The notes under the pieces are model-generated. The model searched no databases. It saw only the letters and a program-made list of their open reading frames with translations, and had not been told where the DNA came from. The position numbers and the translations under genes are program-made. This document shows, piece by piece, positions 1 through 10,796 of a DNA stretch of 64,000 nt (positions are counted from its first letter, which is position 1; each line of letters begins with the position of its first letter). The DNA comes from Streptococcus constellatus subsp. constellatus (GTDB lineage Bacteria > Bacillota > Bacilli > Lactobacillales > Streptococcaceae): positions 558,001-622,000 of the forward strand of contig NZ_AP014647.1 in the NCBI RefSeq assembly GCF_023167545.1. The letters are read 5' to 3'.

Positions 1-1
1 T

Positions 2-961
2 TATGCTGTTAAAGCATTGATGGATGCAGGTGTGACATTTAACAAGCGGATTCGTTTCATCTATGGTACAGACGAAGAAACTCTGTGGCGCTGTATGGCT
101 CGTTACAATGAGCTGGAGGAAACAGCGACGCTTGGTTTTGCACCGGATTCTTCTTTCCCGCTGACCTATGCTGAAAAAGGTTTACTGCAGGTTAAGTTAC
201 ATGGTTCAGGTTCGCAAGAACTTGCTATTGAAGCAGGAGAAGCTTTTAATGTTGTACCTGCAAAAGCAAGTTATACGGGAAATTTAGCAGATTCATTAGA
301 AGCTGAATTGAAAAAACAGGCTTTTGAATACGAACGAACTGCAGATACAGTAACAGTCATTGGTGTCCCTAAGCATTCAAAAGATGCAGCTGAGGGAGTG
401 AATGCTATTGTACGTTTGGCAATGGGGCTAAATCCACTTGTTCAACACTCTACTATTCAATTTATGGCTGAAGCAGTTGGTGAAGATGCTACAGGCAGCA
501 GCTTGTTTGGTGAAATTTCAGATGAGCCTTCAGGAACGTTGTCGTTCAATGTTTCTGGGCTAACTATAAATCAAGACGAGTCCGAGATTCGGATTGATTT
601 GCGGATTCCAGTTCTTGCTGACAAAGATAAATTAGTACGAGAACTAAGTCAAATTGCTGAAAAATATCAATTACGTTATGAAGAATTTGACTATCTTGCA
701 CCGTTATATGTGCCACTTGATAGTGAATTGGTCAGCACCTTAATGGCTGTCTATAAAGAAAAAACCAATGATAATAGCCCTGCTGTGTCTTCTGGCGGTG
801 CTACATTTGCTCGTACTATGTCAAATTGTGTAGCTTTTGGTGCACTTTTCCCTGGTGCTTTGCAAACAGAACATCAAGCGAATGAACGAACTGTGATTGA
901 CGATCTATATAAGGCAATGGATATTTATGCTGAAACGATTTATCGGTTGACTGGAAAATAG
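2..961 (+). CDS. pepV: Dipeptidase PepV, C-terminal part (cut by window edge)
   Basis: Metallo-dipeptidase of the M20/Sapep family that releases amino acids from dipeptides in the cytoplasm after oligopeptide uptake. The reading frame is already open at base 2 (YAVKALMDAG...), so the gene starts upstream of the window and a TTG at 17 is not the real start. About 320 of the usual ~465 residues are present. DEET near the beginning supplies the conserved acidic residue next to the second metal, and TEHQANE near the C-terminus carries a metal-ligand histidine. The N-terminal metal-binding half lies outside the window. It ends at TAA 959-961 and is followed by a strong hairpin. Family assignment is from recognised sequence; confident. 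Confidence 0.9.
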   Translation, partial: YAVKALMDAGVTFNKRIRFIYGTDEETLWRCMARYNELEETATLGFAPDSSFPLTYAEKGLLQVKLHGSGSQELAIEAGEAFNVVPAKASYTGNLADSLEAELKKQAFEYERTADTVTVIGVPKHSKDAAEGVNAIVRLAMGLNPLVQHSTIQFMAEAVGEDATGSSLFGEISDEPSGTLSFNVSGLTINQDESEIRIDLRIPVLADKDKLVRELSQIAEKYQLRYEEFDYLAPLYVPLDSELVSTLMAVYKEKTNDNSPAVSSGGATFARTMSNCVAFGALFPGALQTEHQANERTVIDDLYKAMDIYAETIYRLTGK

Positions 962-1062
962 TTAGAAGAAAGCAAGAGTGAAGAAGAACTTGCACATTGT
1001 ACAAGAGTTCACTTTCCATTTACCTAGCAATCAATCATTGCGTCAATGTGGTTTTGATAGCT

Positions 1063-1101
1063 AAAAGCTAAGACTGGACGAAAGTCCAGCCTTAGCTTTT
1101 T
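1063..1101. terminator. Bidirectional terminator between pepV and argR
   Basis: A near-perfect hairpin: AAAGCTAAGACTGGAC, a GAAA tetraloop, GTCCAGCCTTAGCTTT, flanked by T-runs in both directions. It serves pepV on the plus strand and the argR end on the minus strand, and its last bases touch the argR stop codon. Confidence 0.85.
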
Positions 1102-1573
1102 AATCTTTACTGAAAAAGAATGGGGGTGCAAATTGTTTTAATTTGTTAAAACAATCTTGCGCTTTTTGATTGTCCTCGCAGATAATCAAGCAGACATCAT
1201 CACCGCAGACCGTTGCGACAATTTCGGAAAATTCTAGAGCATCTAAGATAGAACCGAATGATTGTGCCAATCCAGGAAGAGTTTTCATGACAACTTGATG
1301 TTGAACAGGACGCAACATAATCAAGGCATCTTCCATATAGAGACGCAGGCGTTTTTCCCAGCGTGAAGGTGCCATGCTATTGATAATGTAATAAGAAATA
1401 TCTGCTTCGTGTACTTTTACTAAGTTCAAAGCTTTAATGTCTCGAGAAAGTGTGGATTGCGTCACTGTAACGCCATTCGCTTTCAATAAATCTTGTAATT
1501 CTTGTTGTGTGTGAATTTTTTTCTCTAGGACAAGTGAGCGAATGAGTCGATGACGGCTTTCAATTTTATTCAT
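1100..1573 (-). CDS. argR: ArgR/AhrC-family arginine repressor
   Basis: Transcription regulator of arginine metabolism, 157 residues, the normal length for the family. The N-terminal winged helix-turn-helix holds the recognition motif [12 protein letters not shown] (about residues 37-48). The C-terminal hexamerisation and arginine-binding domain has the [14 protein letters not shown] helix and the GDDVCLII strand that carries the conserved GDD. An AGGTGA ribosome site precedes the ATG. It lies 10 bp after queA and is the last gene of a minus-strand operon. Streptococci have several ArgR paralogues (ArgR, AhrC and others), and which one this is cannot be decided here. Confidence 0.85.
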   Translation of the reverse strand: MNKIESRHRLIRSLVLEKKIHTQQELQDLLKANGVTVTQSTLSRDIKALNLVKVHEADISYYIINSMAPSRWEKRLRLYMEDALIMLRPVQHQVVMKTLPGLAQSFGSILDALEFSEIVATVCGDDVCLIICEDNQKAQDCFNKLKQFAPPFFFSKD

Positions 1574-1583
1574 ATTTCACCTA

Positions 1584-2612
1584 TTATTTTATAAACATAG
1601 CATCTCCAAAGCTGAAAAAGCGGTATTTTTCATCAATGGCATGCTGATAAGCAGAGAGCACTAATTCTCGACCTGCAAAGGCTGAAACGAGCATGACGAG
1701 AGTGGACTTTGGAAGGTGGAAATTGGTAGAAAAAGCATCTACGATTTTCCAATCGTAGCCAGGTTTAATAAAGATGTTGGTCCAACCAGAGTCAGCTTTG
1801 ATTTCCCCGTTAAACTTTGAACCAATTGTTTCCAGTGTACGGATAGAAGTTGTTCCAACTGCAACGACATGATGTCCACTAGCTTTGACTTGTCGAAGCG
1901 TGTTAGCTGCTTCTTCAGACAATGTATAGAATTCTGAATGCATCTCGTGTTCGTCTACATTGTCTACAGAGACAGGACGGAAGGTTCCTAGACCAACATG
2001 AAGCGTCAGATAGACTAATTTTACACCTTTAGCTTCAATCTGAGCCAGCAGCTCTTTGGTAAAATGAAGCCCGGCAGTAGGAGCAGCCGCTGAGCCATTT
2101 TCTTTAGCATAAACAGTCTGATAGCGTTCACGGTCTTTTAATTTTTCATGAATATAAGGCGGCAAGGGCATTTCGCCCAGACTTTCAAGCACTTCCAAGA
2201 AAATCCCTTGGTAATGGAAACGTACAATTCGTCCGCCGTGTTCTAATTCTTCTAAGACAGTTGCTGTTAAGCGCCCGTCACCAAAAGATATAGCTGCTCC
2301 GACTTTTAAGCGCTTGGCTGGCTTCGCTAGCACTTCCCAATCATCTCCTGCGATGTTTTTCAACAGTAGTAATTCAACATGTCCGCCTGTTTCAGGCTTT
2401 TCACCATGAAGGCGTGCTGGCAAGACGCGCGTATCATTCATAACCAAAGCGTCTCCAGGATGTAATTGATCAATAATGGCATCAAAGTGAGTATCTTCCA
2501 TTTGACCAGTTTCGTGATTGACGACTAAAAGGCGGGAAGCATCTCGCTTTTCTAAAGGTGTTTGCGCAATCAATTCTTCTGGTAAATGAAAGTCAAAATC
2601 AGCAGTATTCAT
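1584..2612 (-). CDS. queA: tRNA preQ1 ribosyltransferase-isomerase QueA
   Basis: Transfers and isomerises the ribosyl group of S-adenosylmethionine to preQ1 in tRNA, giving epoxyqueuosine at wobble position 34. The 342-residue protein has the family hallmarks: the [14 protein letters not shown] start, [24 protein letters not shown] and [11 protein letters not shown]. The ribosome site AAGGAGA overlaps the end of the upstream small membrane gene, with 9 bp between the two coding regions, so they are probably co-transcribed with argR downstream. Confidence 0.97.
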   Translation of the reverse strand: MNTADFDFHLPEELIAQTPLEKRDASRLLVVNHETGQMEDTHFDAIIDQLHPGDALVMNDTRVLPARLHGEKPETGGHVELLLLKNIAGDDWEVLAKPAKRLKVGAAISFGDGRLTATVLEELEHGGRIVRFHYQGIFLEVLESLGEMPLPPYIHEKLKDRERYQTVYAKENGSAAAPTAGLHFTKELLAQIEAKGVKLVYLTLHVGLGTFRPVSVDNVDEHEMHSEFYTLSEEAANTLRQVKASGHHVVAVGTTSIRTLETIGSKFNGEIKADSGWTNIFIKPGYDWKIVDAFSTNFHLPKSTLVMLVSAFAGRELVLSAYQHAIDEKYRFFSFGDAMFIK

Positions 2613-2621
2613 ACATTCTCC

Positions 2622-2795
2622 TTAGGCTGTAATTAAAATCCATAACGAATAACAACAAGCAACAAGTGGCAGGCACATGAGTAAAATTCCTAAAATCAGT
2701 AAGAGATAACGCCACATTCGCTTGGTGTTGAGAAAGATTGCAGTAATAAGAAAAGCAACTCCCAGTAAAAATAAACAGAGTAAATAAACTAACAT
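2622..2795 (-). CDS. Small membrane protein, probably leaderless mRNA
   Basis: A 57-residue hydrophobic protein with two predicted membrane segments (MLVYLLCLFLLGVAFLITAIF and a second near residues 27-50). I do not recognise a function. The open frame extends upstream to 2825, but the ATG at 2795 is preferred because a perfect TATAAT lies only 6 bp upstream of it, placing transcription start at or next to the start codon and leaving no room for a ribosome site. It is the first gene of the small protein-queA-argR operon and is divergent from nagB. Confidence 0.6.
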   Translation of the reverse strand: MLVYLLCLFLLGVAFLITAIFLNTKRMWRYLLLILGILLMCLPLVACCYSLWILITA

Positions 2796-2801
2796 TCTTC
2801 T

Positions 2802-2829
2802 ATTATAGCACGATTTTTCGTGCAAACAA
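2802..2829 (-). promoter_or_regulatory. Promoter with inverted repeat filling the spacer
   Basis: Minus-strand -35 TTGTTT (2824-2829), a 16-bp spacer and -10 TATAAT (2802-2807). The spacer is itself a perfect inverted repeat, GCACGA-N4-TCGTGC (2808-2823), so it may be an operator. It drives the small membrane protein-queA-argR operon. Confidence 0.6.
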
Positions 2830-2860
2830 GCTCGGATTTTTTAAAAAGAAACAAATTCTC

Positions 2861-2889
2861 TTGACAAAAATTGGTCTATACCATATAAT
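2861..2889 (+). promoter_or_regulatory. nagB promoter with probable NagR operator
   Basis: Consensus promoter: TTGACA (2861-2866), 17 bp, TATAAT (2884-2889). The palindrome TGGTCTATACCA (2872-2883) abuts the -10 box and matches the GntR-family NagR/YvoA operator type known to control amino-sugar genes. Binding would block polymerase until glucosamine-6-phosphate accumulates. The operator identity is inferred from pattern. Confidence 0.75.
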
Positions 2890-2918
2890 GTAATTAAATA
2901 AGGAAAAGGAGTTTAGCG

Positions 2919-3626
2919 ATGAGAATTATTCAAGTGGAAAATCAAGTAGACGGCGGTAGAGTAGCCTTTGAATTATTAAAAGAAAAATTAGCTGAAGGAG
3001 CTAAAACGTTAGGCTTAGCGACAGGGAGTAGTCCTTTGAGTTTTTACGAGCAAATTGTTGAAAGTGACCTTGATTTGTCAGGCTTAACCAGTGTGAATCT
3101 AGACGAGTACATAGGATTAAGTGGGGAAAATCCTCAGTCTTATCGTTATTTTATGCAAGAACATTTATTTAATCAAAAGCCTTTTAAAGAAAGCTTTTTA
3201 CCAAATGGTGTTGCTGAAGATGCGGAAGCAGAAGTGAAACGCTACAACCAAATTTTGGTAGAACATCCTGTTGATTTGCAAATTTTGGGAATTGGTACAA
3301 ATGGTCATATTGGGTTTAATGAACCAGGGACGAGCTTTGATAGCACGGTTCATGTAGTGGATTTGGAGCAATCAACTATTGAAGCGAATGCTCGTTTCTT
3401 TGATAAAATAGAAGATGTACCGACGCAAGCTTACTCAATGGGGATTCGGAATATTCTCGATGCAAAATCTATTATTTTATTTGCTTATGGTGCTTCAAAA
3501 GCTAAAGCGATTGCAGGAACAGTAGAAGGACCGTTTACAGAAGAACTACCAGGAAGCGTCCTTCAAAAACATGAAGATGTTGTCATTATCGCAGATAAAG
3601 AAGCTTTAAGCATTTTGAAAAAATAA
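2919..3626 (+). CDS. nagB: Glucosamine-6-phosphate deaminase NagB
   Basis: Converts glucosamine-6-phosphate to fructose-6-phosphate and ammonia, feeding amino sugars from host glycans into glycolysis. The 235-residue length is typical of Gram-positive NagB. Visible motifs are [13 protein letters not shown] near the N-terminus, the catalytic [10 protein letters not shown], and [12 protein letters not shown] in the active-site lid. Ribosome site AAGGAG precedes the ATG. It stands alone between its own promoter/operator and a terminator. Confidence 0.97.
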   Translation: MRIIQVENQVDGGRVAFELLKEKLAEGAKTLGLATGSSPLSFYEQIVESDLDLSGLTSVNLDEYIGLSGENPQSYRYFMQEHLFNQKPFKESFLPNGVAEDAEAEVKRYNQILVEHPVDLQILGIGTNGHIGFNEPGTSFDSTVHVVDLEQSTIEANARFFDKIEDVPTQAYSMGIRNILDAKSIILFAYGASKAKAIAGTVEGPFTEELPGSVLQKHEDVVIIADKEALSILKK

Positions 3627-3636
3627 GAATCTATTT

Positions 3637-3663
3637 CCTATCTAATTTTTAGGTAGGTTTTTT
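3637..3663 (+). terminator. nagB terminator
   Basis: Stem CCTATCT/AGGTAGG (one T-G pair) with a 7-base loop, followed by a T-tract. Confidence 0.7.
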
Positions 3664-3741
3664 ATTATTTAAAAAAAATTCCTTATCTTACAGGGAAAAT
3701 ATGCTATACTAGAAGATAAGTGAGAACTCAGGAGGATTCTA

Positions 3742-5103
3742 GTGAAAAAGTTGTTAACTATTGTTTGTTTTTTTGTGTTGTGTGTGGGAACAATCACTAT
3801 TCATGCGGACGAGTTAGTTGATATGGCGCAAAAAATGTATCCAGACGAAAAGGTCAATCCAATCAATCGTCCGAAATCATCCTTGATAGTAGATGCTAAT
3901 ACGGGAAATATTCTTTGGCAAGATAATATCGATGAAGTTCGTGACCCAGCTAGCATGAGCAAATTGATGACTTTGTATTTAGTTTTTGAAGCGATTCAGC
4001 AAGGAAAGTTGAGTGAAAATACAGTTATCAAAGCGACACCACGTGATCAGGCTATTGCAAATATTTACGAGATTTCCAACAATAAAATAGTAGCCGGTGT
4101 AGATTATACTGTTTCTGAATTGATTACCATGACAGCAGTTCCTTCATCAAATGCAACGACAGTTATGTTGGCGAATTATCTATCAAACAGTGATCCAGAT
4201 ACATTTTTGGACATGATGAATGCCAAAGCAAAAGAGTTGGGCATGACCAATACAAAATGGTTTAATGCCAGTGGAGCTGCAGCGGTTTCTTTTAAAGGCT
4301 TATACACGCCACAACGTTATGATAATAATGCTGCCAATCAGACAACAGCACGTGATTTAGCTATTTTAAGCTACAATTTTGTCAAAAATTATCCAAATAT
4401 TTTAAACTACACAAATAAATCAGTTGTAACGGTGAAAAAGGGAACGCCGTATGAAGAAACTTTTGAAACTTATAATTACTCACTTCCTGGTGCAAGATAT
4501 GCTATAAAGGGGGTTGATGGCTTAAAGACAGGATCAAGTCCACGAGGAGCTTTTAACTACATTGCAACGATTAAGCGTGGAAAACAACGCTTGATTAGTG
4601 TTATCATGGGAGTTGGGAATTGGTCTGACCAAGATGGAGAATATTACCGCCATCCATTTGGCAATGCCTTGATTGAGAAAGCTTATGCTGATTATGAGTA
4701 CAAAAAAATTTTCAAGGCTGGAGAACAAACAATCAATGGAAAAAGATATAACCTGTCAAAAGATTTCTATGCAACTGTGAAAAAAGGGGCGTCAGCAAAA
4801 CCAGTTGTGGAAAATGGAGTATTGAAAAATGATAATGGTCTGAAGCAACTTTCTTCGCTCATTGCAGATGGAGAAAGTGTCACAGACGTAAAGAAAAGAG
4901 CAACATCAACAGTACAAAGTACTATAGCAAAGTCTAACGGAAAAAGTTTGAAGCAACTCTTTTTAGATTATTATATTTTTATTGCAGTTCCCATAGTGAT
5001 TTTTTTGTTGATTATTGTTTTTGAAATCATGAGACGAAAGCAAAAAAGAATGAATCGCTCTTCTCATAGCAATACTCAGTTTTCTCGTCGTAACAAACGT
5101 TAA
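3742..5103 (+). CDS. dacA: D-alanyl-D-alanine carboxypeptidase (PBP3/DacA type)
   Basis: Class S11 low-molecular-weight penicillin-binding protein that trims the terminal D-Ala of peptidoglycan stem peptides. It has a signal peptide ending near residues 20-24 (..IHADE), the catalytic SMSK at 71-74, SSN at 136-138 and KTGSS at 263-267. A C-terminal membrane helix (about 407-428) is followed by a basic RRKQKR tail that anchors it on the outside of the cell. At 453 residues it is slightly longer than pneumococcal PBP3. The GTG start has an AGGAGG site 6 bp upstream, and an extended -10 (TGCTATACT, 3702-3710) lies in the short upstream gap. Confidence 0.92.
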   Translation: MKKLLTIVCFFVLCVGTITIHADELVDMAQKMYPDEKVNPINRPKSSLIVDANTGNILWQDNIDEVRDPASMSKLMTLYLVFEAIQQGKLSENTVIKATPRDQAIANIYEISNNKIVAGVDYTVSELITMTAVPSSNATTVMLANYLSNSDPDTFLDMMNAKAKELGMTNTKWFNASGAAAVSFKGLYTPQRYDNNAANQTTARDLAILSYNFVKNYPNILNYTNKSVVTVKKGTPYEETFETYNYSLPGARYAIKGVDGLKTGSSPRGAFNYIATIKRGKQRLISVIMGVGNWSDQDGEYYRHPFGNALIEKAYADYEYKKIFKAGEQTINGKRYNLSKDFYATVKKGASAKPVVENGVLKNDNGLKQLSSLIADGESVTDVKKRATSTVQSTIAKSNGKSLKQLFLDYYIFIAVPIVIFLLIIVFEIMRRKQKRMNRSSHSNTQFSRRNKR

Positions 5104-5126
5104 TCATTTATTTGTAGAATAGAAAG

Positions 5127-5153
5127 CTCGATTGGTGATTCCAGTCGAGTTTT
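5127..5153 (+). terminator. Terminator after dacA
   Basis: Nine-base-pair stem CTCGATTGG/CCAGTCGAG with a 5-base loop, then TTTT. It lies only 30 bp before the next gene, which may therefore depend partly on readthrough. Confidence 0.75.
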
Positions 5154-5182
5154 ATCACATTTTTTAGGGAGAAGAAAAAGTC

Positions 5183-6352
5183 ATGTTTAGGAAATTTCAA
5201 AATAGCTATTTTGCCTATTTTTTAATGTATAACTTTTATTTTTTAGCATATGCACTTTTTTCGACTTTAATTTCAGTATATATGCTTGATAAGGGTTATT
5301 CAGCTAGTCAGGTGTCACTTGTTGTCTCTGCCTCATTCTTTTCTTCTATGATTGTTCAGCCACTCATGGGGATTTTAAACGATAAGATTGGCATTAAAAA
5401 AGTGACCATTTATAGTTTTCTTCTGATTAATATCGCTGCAATCTTTTTTATGCAAGCCAATAATCTTTTATTGTTGACAGTCTGGTATAGTGCTGTTTTA
5501 ATGTTGGTCAATGGAGTCAATCCTGTTATGGATGTGTTGGCTGCTAGAAGCCCTTATACTTATGGGAAAATTCGTATCTGGGGTACTTTTGGTTATGCAA
5601 TGGGCTCACAATTAGCAGGATTGATTTATAAATTCATCTCACCGCAAGCAATTTTTATCGTGTTTATCAGTATGATGTGTGTGAGTATTCTTGGGGTATT
5701 TGGGATTGAGCCAAAACATAACCAAGGTTCAAAAAAAGCCACACAAACGAAAAATGGCTCTTCTATTGGGCAAATTTTCAAAAATAAAACGTATTTGTTT
5801 TATCTTCTTATCGTGGCACTCTATTCTGGAGTTGGAAATACAGGGCATACATATATCCCTTCTATGCTAGAGCATAGCGGTTTAAGTGTTAATATGGCGA
5901 CAACTGTGGTAGCTATTTCTGTAATTTGCGAGTCGCCATTGATTTTCTTTTCTTATCTTTTTATGGATAAGGTTCCAATTAAAAAATTGCTCTATATTCC
6001 TTTGGGAATTTTGCTTTTACAGTATGTGATTTATGGATTGGATTTGGGGCTTACTTCCAAAATTCTCTTAACTTTAATGTCAAAGCATGCTACAGGTATG
6101 TTGTTAATTATGGTGACTTTGAAGATTGTTGCTAACATAGTAGATGAGAATTATTTGGTCACAGCTATTGCTTTGGTGCAGACAGCGCGCAATTTGGGAA
6201 CCATTCTTATTCAAAATATTGCAGGAGATATTATTGATAAATCTGGCTATGAAATGATGAGTTTTTTCTTAGCTGGTGTAATGGTTCTAGTGCTTGTTTT
6301 AGCTTTCTTTTTGAAAGTACCAAACAAGTCAAATCAGAAATTGTTTGGTTAA
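5183..6352 (+). CDS. Major facilitator superfamily transporter
   Basis: A 389-residue integral membrane protein with about 12 predicted helices in two bundles joined by a charged loop around residues 175-205 (KHNQGSKKATQTKNGS). The motif GILNDKIGIKK between helices 2 and 3 is the MFS loop motif, and GKIRIWGTFGYAMG between helices 4 and 5 resembles the LacY/nucleoside (MFS_1-like) branch. The substrate cannot be read from sequence. Ribosome site GGGAGAAG precedes the ATG. A terminator follows, so it is a single-gene unit. Confidence 0.8.
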   Translation: MFRKFQNSYFAYFLMYNFYFLAYALFSTLISVYMLDKGYSASQVSLVVSASFFSSMIVQPLMGILNDKIGIKKVTIYSFLLINIAAIFFMQANNLLLLTVWYSAVLMLVNGVNPVMDVLAARSPYTYGKIRIWGTFGYAMGSQLAGLIYKFISPQAIFIVFISMMCVSILGVFGIEPKHNQGSKKATQTKNGSSIGQIFKNKTYLFYLLIVALYSGVGNTGHTYIPSMLEHSGLSVNMATTVVAISVICESPLIFFSYLFMDKVPIKKLLYIPLGILLLQYVIYGLDLGLTSKILLTLMSKHATGMLLIMVTLKIVANIVDENYLVTAIALVQTARNLGTILIQNIAGDIIDKSGYEMMSFFLAGVMVLVLVLAFFLKVPNKSNQKLFG

Positions 6353-6361
6353 GAGAAGTAT

Positions 6362-6390
6362 AAAGGGACTGGATTTTTTCCAGCCCCTTT
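6362..6390 (+). terminator. Terminator after the MFS gene
   Basis: Stem AAAGGG-CTGG paired with CCAG-CCCTTT around an A/T loop; it contains a T-tract on the plus strand. Confidence 0.7.
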
Positions 6391-6587
6391 ATTAAGTACT
6401 TTGTTACTTTTGATGTTTGAATGAAAAGAGGCATGTACAGATAATGGAATCAATAGCTCGATAGATAGCTAAAAATGATAGTCTAATAGTAAAAGGTGAT
6501 ATTAAATCAAGGGAAGTTCCGTTTATTAAAGTCTACCTATAAATACGAATCTATCATTTTTCCGCATTATTGTGGCAAAAATATAGA

Positions 6588-6616
6588 TTTTAAAAGCGCT
6601 TTCTTAGATGTATAAT
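6588..6616 (+). promoter_or_regulatory. CRE site and promoter of the dead bgl gene
   Basis: AAAAGCGCTTT inside 6590-6606 is a palindromic CcpA-binding (cre) core and directly precedes a perfect TATAAT (6611-6616); the -35 is poor. This layout fits carbon catabolite repression of a beta-glucoside operon. The rest of 6393-6587 shows nothing recognisable. Confidence 0.65.
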
Positions 6617-6646
6617 GAAAATATCAAAATCAGGAGGACTTTAGAT

Positions 6647-7923
<1,277 letters not shown>

Positions 7924-7948
7924 ATTTGTTTCCCCTTATAAAAGATTT

Positions 7949-7978
7949 GAGAAACTTTTTCGGAAGTTTCTCTTTTTT
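7949..7978 (+). terminator. Terminator after the EIIC remnant
   Basis: Perfect nine-base-pair stem GAGAAACTT/AAGTTTCTC, 6-base loop, then six T residues that are reused by the adjacent cin-box. Confidence 0.85.
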
Positions 7979-7985
7979 GCGAATA
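7975..7985 (+). promoter_or_regulatory. cin-box (ComX/SigX promoter) of coiA
   Basis: TTTTGCGAATA fits the streptococcal competence sigma-factor consensus TTTTNCGAATA. It lies 26 bp before the coiA ATG. Its T-run is the U-tract of the preceding terminator. Confidence 0.75.
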
Positions 7986-8011
7986 ATTTCAGTAAAAGGG
8001 GAAAATAATTT

Positions 8012-8974
8012 ATGCTAATAGCTTGTCAGGAAAATGGGAACCTACTAAATGCTGTGGAAGATACGGTAAATCCGCTGGATAAATTTCTCTGTCCAGCTTG
8101 TTTGGAGGCGGTCCGTTTTAAAAAAGGAAGAGTCATGCGACCGCATTTTGCTCATATTTCTTTAAAAGACTGTCATTTTTATACGGAAAATGAAAGCGCA
8201 GAACACCTGAATTTGAAAGCTGCCTTGTTTACTTGGGCCAGAAAGTCTAATCATGCAGTTCAAGTGGAAGCGTATTTACCTAAATTGCAACAAATTGCAG
8301 ATCTGTTAGTAGAGAAACAGATTGCGCTTGAAGTTCAATGCAGTTCGCTGAGTCAAAAGCGCTTAAAAGAGCGTACGGACAGTTATCATCAGCACGGTTA
8401 TCATGTTCTTTGGCTATTAGGAAAGAAACTTTGGCTGAAAGATTCTTTAACTAATTTGCAAAAAGATTTTCTTTATTTCAGTCAAAATATGGGCTTTTAT
8501 CTGTGGGAATTGGATGATAAAAAGCAGAAGATTCGACTCAAGTATCTGATTCACGAAGATTTGCATGGTCGAGCTCAATATAAGGTCCAGTCTTTTCCTT
8601 TTGGTCAGGGCAGCCTTTTGACTGTTCTGCGAACGCCCTTTCAACGGCAGGAGATGACCAGTTTTTTAGCAAAAGAGGATAAAAATATTTGCCGTTATGT
8701 TCGTCAACAGCTCTATTATCAACAACCTAAATGGATGAAATTACAGGCAGAATTGTATCAAGCGGGTGATAATTTATTGACTAAAACGGCTAGTGACTTT
8801 TATCCGCAGGTTCAGCCTGTTCGTGCCAGCTCTTTTTGTCAGATTTTTCAAGACCTCACACCTTATTACCAACAATTTTCAGCTTATTATGAAAAGGAAA
8901 AGAATAAAAATTTTCAAATTCTCTATCCTCCAGCTTTTTATACAAGGATTTTATCAGTATTTATGATAGAATAG
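8012..8974 (+). CDS. coiA: Competence protein CoiA
   Basis: Late competence protein needed for efficient transformation, acting on incoming single-stranded DNA at the recombination stage. The 320-residue protein has the N-terminal zinc-finger-like segment [22 protein letters not shown] (C at about 29 and 32) and a nuclease-like core in which [17 protein letters not shown] supplies the D...ExQ pattern of the family. A cin-box lies just upstream and the gene order coiA-pepF-methyltransferase-prsA is usual in streptococci. The ribosome site is a weak AAAAGGGGAAAA. Confidence 0.93.
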   Translation: MLIACQENGNLLNAVEDTVNPLDKFLCPACLEAVRFKKGRVMRPHFAHISLKDCHFYTENESAEHLNLKAALFTWARKSNHAVQVEAYLPKLQQIADLLVEKQIALEVQCSSLSQKRLKERTDSYHQHGYHVLWLLGKKLWLKDSLTNLQKDFLYFSQNMGFYLWELDDKKQKIRLKYLIHEDLHGRAQYKVQSFPFGQGSLLTVLRTPFQRQEMTSFLAKEDKNICRYVRQQLYYQQPKWMKLQAELYQAGDNLLTKTASDFYPQVQPVRASSFCQIFQDLTPYYQQFSAYYEKEKNKNFQILYPPAFYTRILSVFMIE

Positions 8975-8993
8975 GAAAGACGGAGGAAATTTT

Positions 8994-10796
8994 ATGGCAA
9001 AACAAAGAAATGAAATTGAAGAAAAATACACTTGGGATTTAACGACGATTTTCCCAACGGATGAAGCGTTTGAAATGGAATTAGCGCAAGTTTCAAAGGA
9101 ATTAAAAGAAGCTAGTCATTTAGCAGGTCATCTTTTGGATTCAGCCGATAGCCTTTTAAAAACGACAGACATCCAAATGGATTTAATGCGTCGTATTGAA
9201 AAGCTCTATTCCTATGCTCACATGAAAAATGATCAAGATACGCGTGTGGCAAAATATCAAGAGTATCAAGCCAAGGGCATGGCTATTTATAGCGAGTTCG
9301 GGCAGGTGTTTGCTTTCTATGAGCCAGAATTTATGGCAATTACAGATGAACAGTATCAGGTTTTCTTAGTTGAAAAACCTGAATTGCAAATCTATCAGCA
9401 CTTCTTTGACAAGTTATTGCAAAAGAAACCTCACATCCTTTCTCAACGCGAGGAAGAATTGTTGGCAGGTGCTGGTGAAATTTTTAGTGCTGCTGGTGAT
9501 ACTTTTGGAATTTTGGACAATGCCGATATCGTCTTTCCAATTGTACATGATGAAGAAGGCAATGAAGTACAATTGACGCATGGAAATTACATTAGCTTAG
9601 TGGAGTCAAAAAATCGTACAGTCCGTAAGGAAGCTTATGAAGCACTTTATAGCGTTTATGAACAATATCAACATACTTATGCTAAGACACTCCAAACAAA
9701 TGTTAAGGTGCATAATTACAATGCAAAAGTACGTAAGTTTTCTTCGGCACGCGAAGCAGCCTTGTCTGCTAACTTTATTCCAGAAAGTGTTTATGAGAGC
9801 TTGGTGTCTGCAGTCAACAAACATTTACCGCTCTTACATCGCTATGTTCAGTTACGAGCTAAGATTTTAGGCATTTCAGATCTCAAGATGTATGACGTTT
9901 ATACACCGCTATCAGAGATAGATTATAAATTTACCTATGAAGCAGCTTTGACGAAAGCGGAAGAAGTTTTAGCAATTCTTGGAGATGATTATCTTAACCG
10001 AGTGAAAAAAGCCTTTTCAGAGCGTTGGATTGATGTTTGTGAGAATCAAGGTAAACGGTCAGGAGCTTATTCTGGCGGCTCTTACGATACTAATGCTTTT
10101 ATGTTGCTGAATTGGCAAGATACCTTAGATAATCTCTTCACCTTGGTTCATGAAACGGGTCATAGTATGCATTCTAGCTATACTCGTGAAACACAGCCTT
10201 ATGTTTATGGTGATTATTCTATTTTCTTAGCTGAGATTGCTTCTACTACCAATGAAAATATACTGACGGAGAAATTATTGGAAGAAGTAGATGACGATCA
10301 AACTCGTTTTGCGATTCTGAATCATTTCTTGGATGGCTTCCGCGGAACTGTTTTCCGCCAAACTCAATTTGCTGAGTTTGAGCATGCTATCCATAAGGCT
10401 GATCAAGAAGGTCAAGTCTTAACTAGTGAATTTTTGAATAATTTATACGCAGATTTGAACGAAAAATATTATGGTTTGACGAAAGAAGATAATCCACAAA
10501 TTCAATACGAATGGGCACGGATTCCTCATTTTTACTATGACTATTATGTATTTCAATATGCGACTGGTTTTTCAGCAGCATCTGCCTTAGCCGATAAAAT
10601 TGTCAATGGAACGCAAGAAGATAAAGAGAAATATCTCCATTATCTCAAAGCAGGAAATTCTGATTATCCGCTGAATGTCATTAAAAAAGCTGGTGTTGAT
10701 ATGGAAAAAGAAGACTATCTCAATGCTGCCTTTGCAGTCTTTGAACGTCGTCTTGATGAATTTGAAGCACTTGTAGAAAAGTTGGGCTTAGCATAA
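8994..10796 (+). CDS. pepF: Oligoendopeptidase F (M3B)
   Basis: Cytoplasmic zinc metallopeptidase that cleaves oligopeptides of roughly 7-17 residues. The 600-residue protein carries the zinc motif HETGH in [14 protein letters not shown] (about residues 386-390), with the downstream glutamate in [11 protein letters not shown] as third ligand. GGAGG precedes the ATG. The gene follows coiA by 19 bp and abuts the methyltransferase gene directly, so it may be induced together with coiA during competence. Confidence 0.96.
   Translation: MAKQRNEIEEKYTWDLTTIFPTDEAFEMELAQVSKELKEASHLAGHLLDSADSLLKTTDIQMDLMRRIEKLYSYAHMKNDQDTRVAKYQEYQAKGMAIYSEFGQVFAFYEPEFMAITDEQYQVFLVEKPELQIYQHFFDKLLQKKPHILSQREEELLAGAGEIFSAAGDTFGILDNADIVFPIVHDEEGNEVQLTHGNYISLVESKNRTVRKEAYEALYSVYEQYQHTYAKTLQTNVKVHNYNAKVRKFSSAREAALSANFIPESVYESLVSAVNKHLPLLHRYVQLRAKILGISDLKMYDVYTPLSEIDYKFTYEAALTKAEEVLAILGDDYLNRVKKAFSERWIDVCENQGKRSGAYSGGSYDTNAFMLLNWQDTLDNLFTLVHETGHSMHSSYTRETQPYVYGDYSIFLAEIASTTNENILTEKLLEEVDDDQTRFAILNHFLDGFRGTVFRQTQFAEFEHAIHKADQEGQVLTSEFLNNLYADLNEKYYGLTKEDNPQIQYEWARIPHFYYDYYVFQYATGFSAASALADKIVNGTQEDKEKYLHYLKAGNSDYPLNVIKKAGVDMEKEDYLNAAFAVFERRLDEFEALVEKLGLA

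Noticed and set aside
6543..6550. TACGAATC resembling a cin-box before the glucosidase pseudogene
   Set aside because: Last base differs, and a better promoter with a cre site lies closer to the gene.
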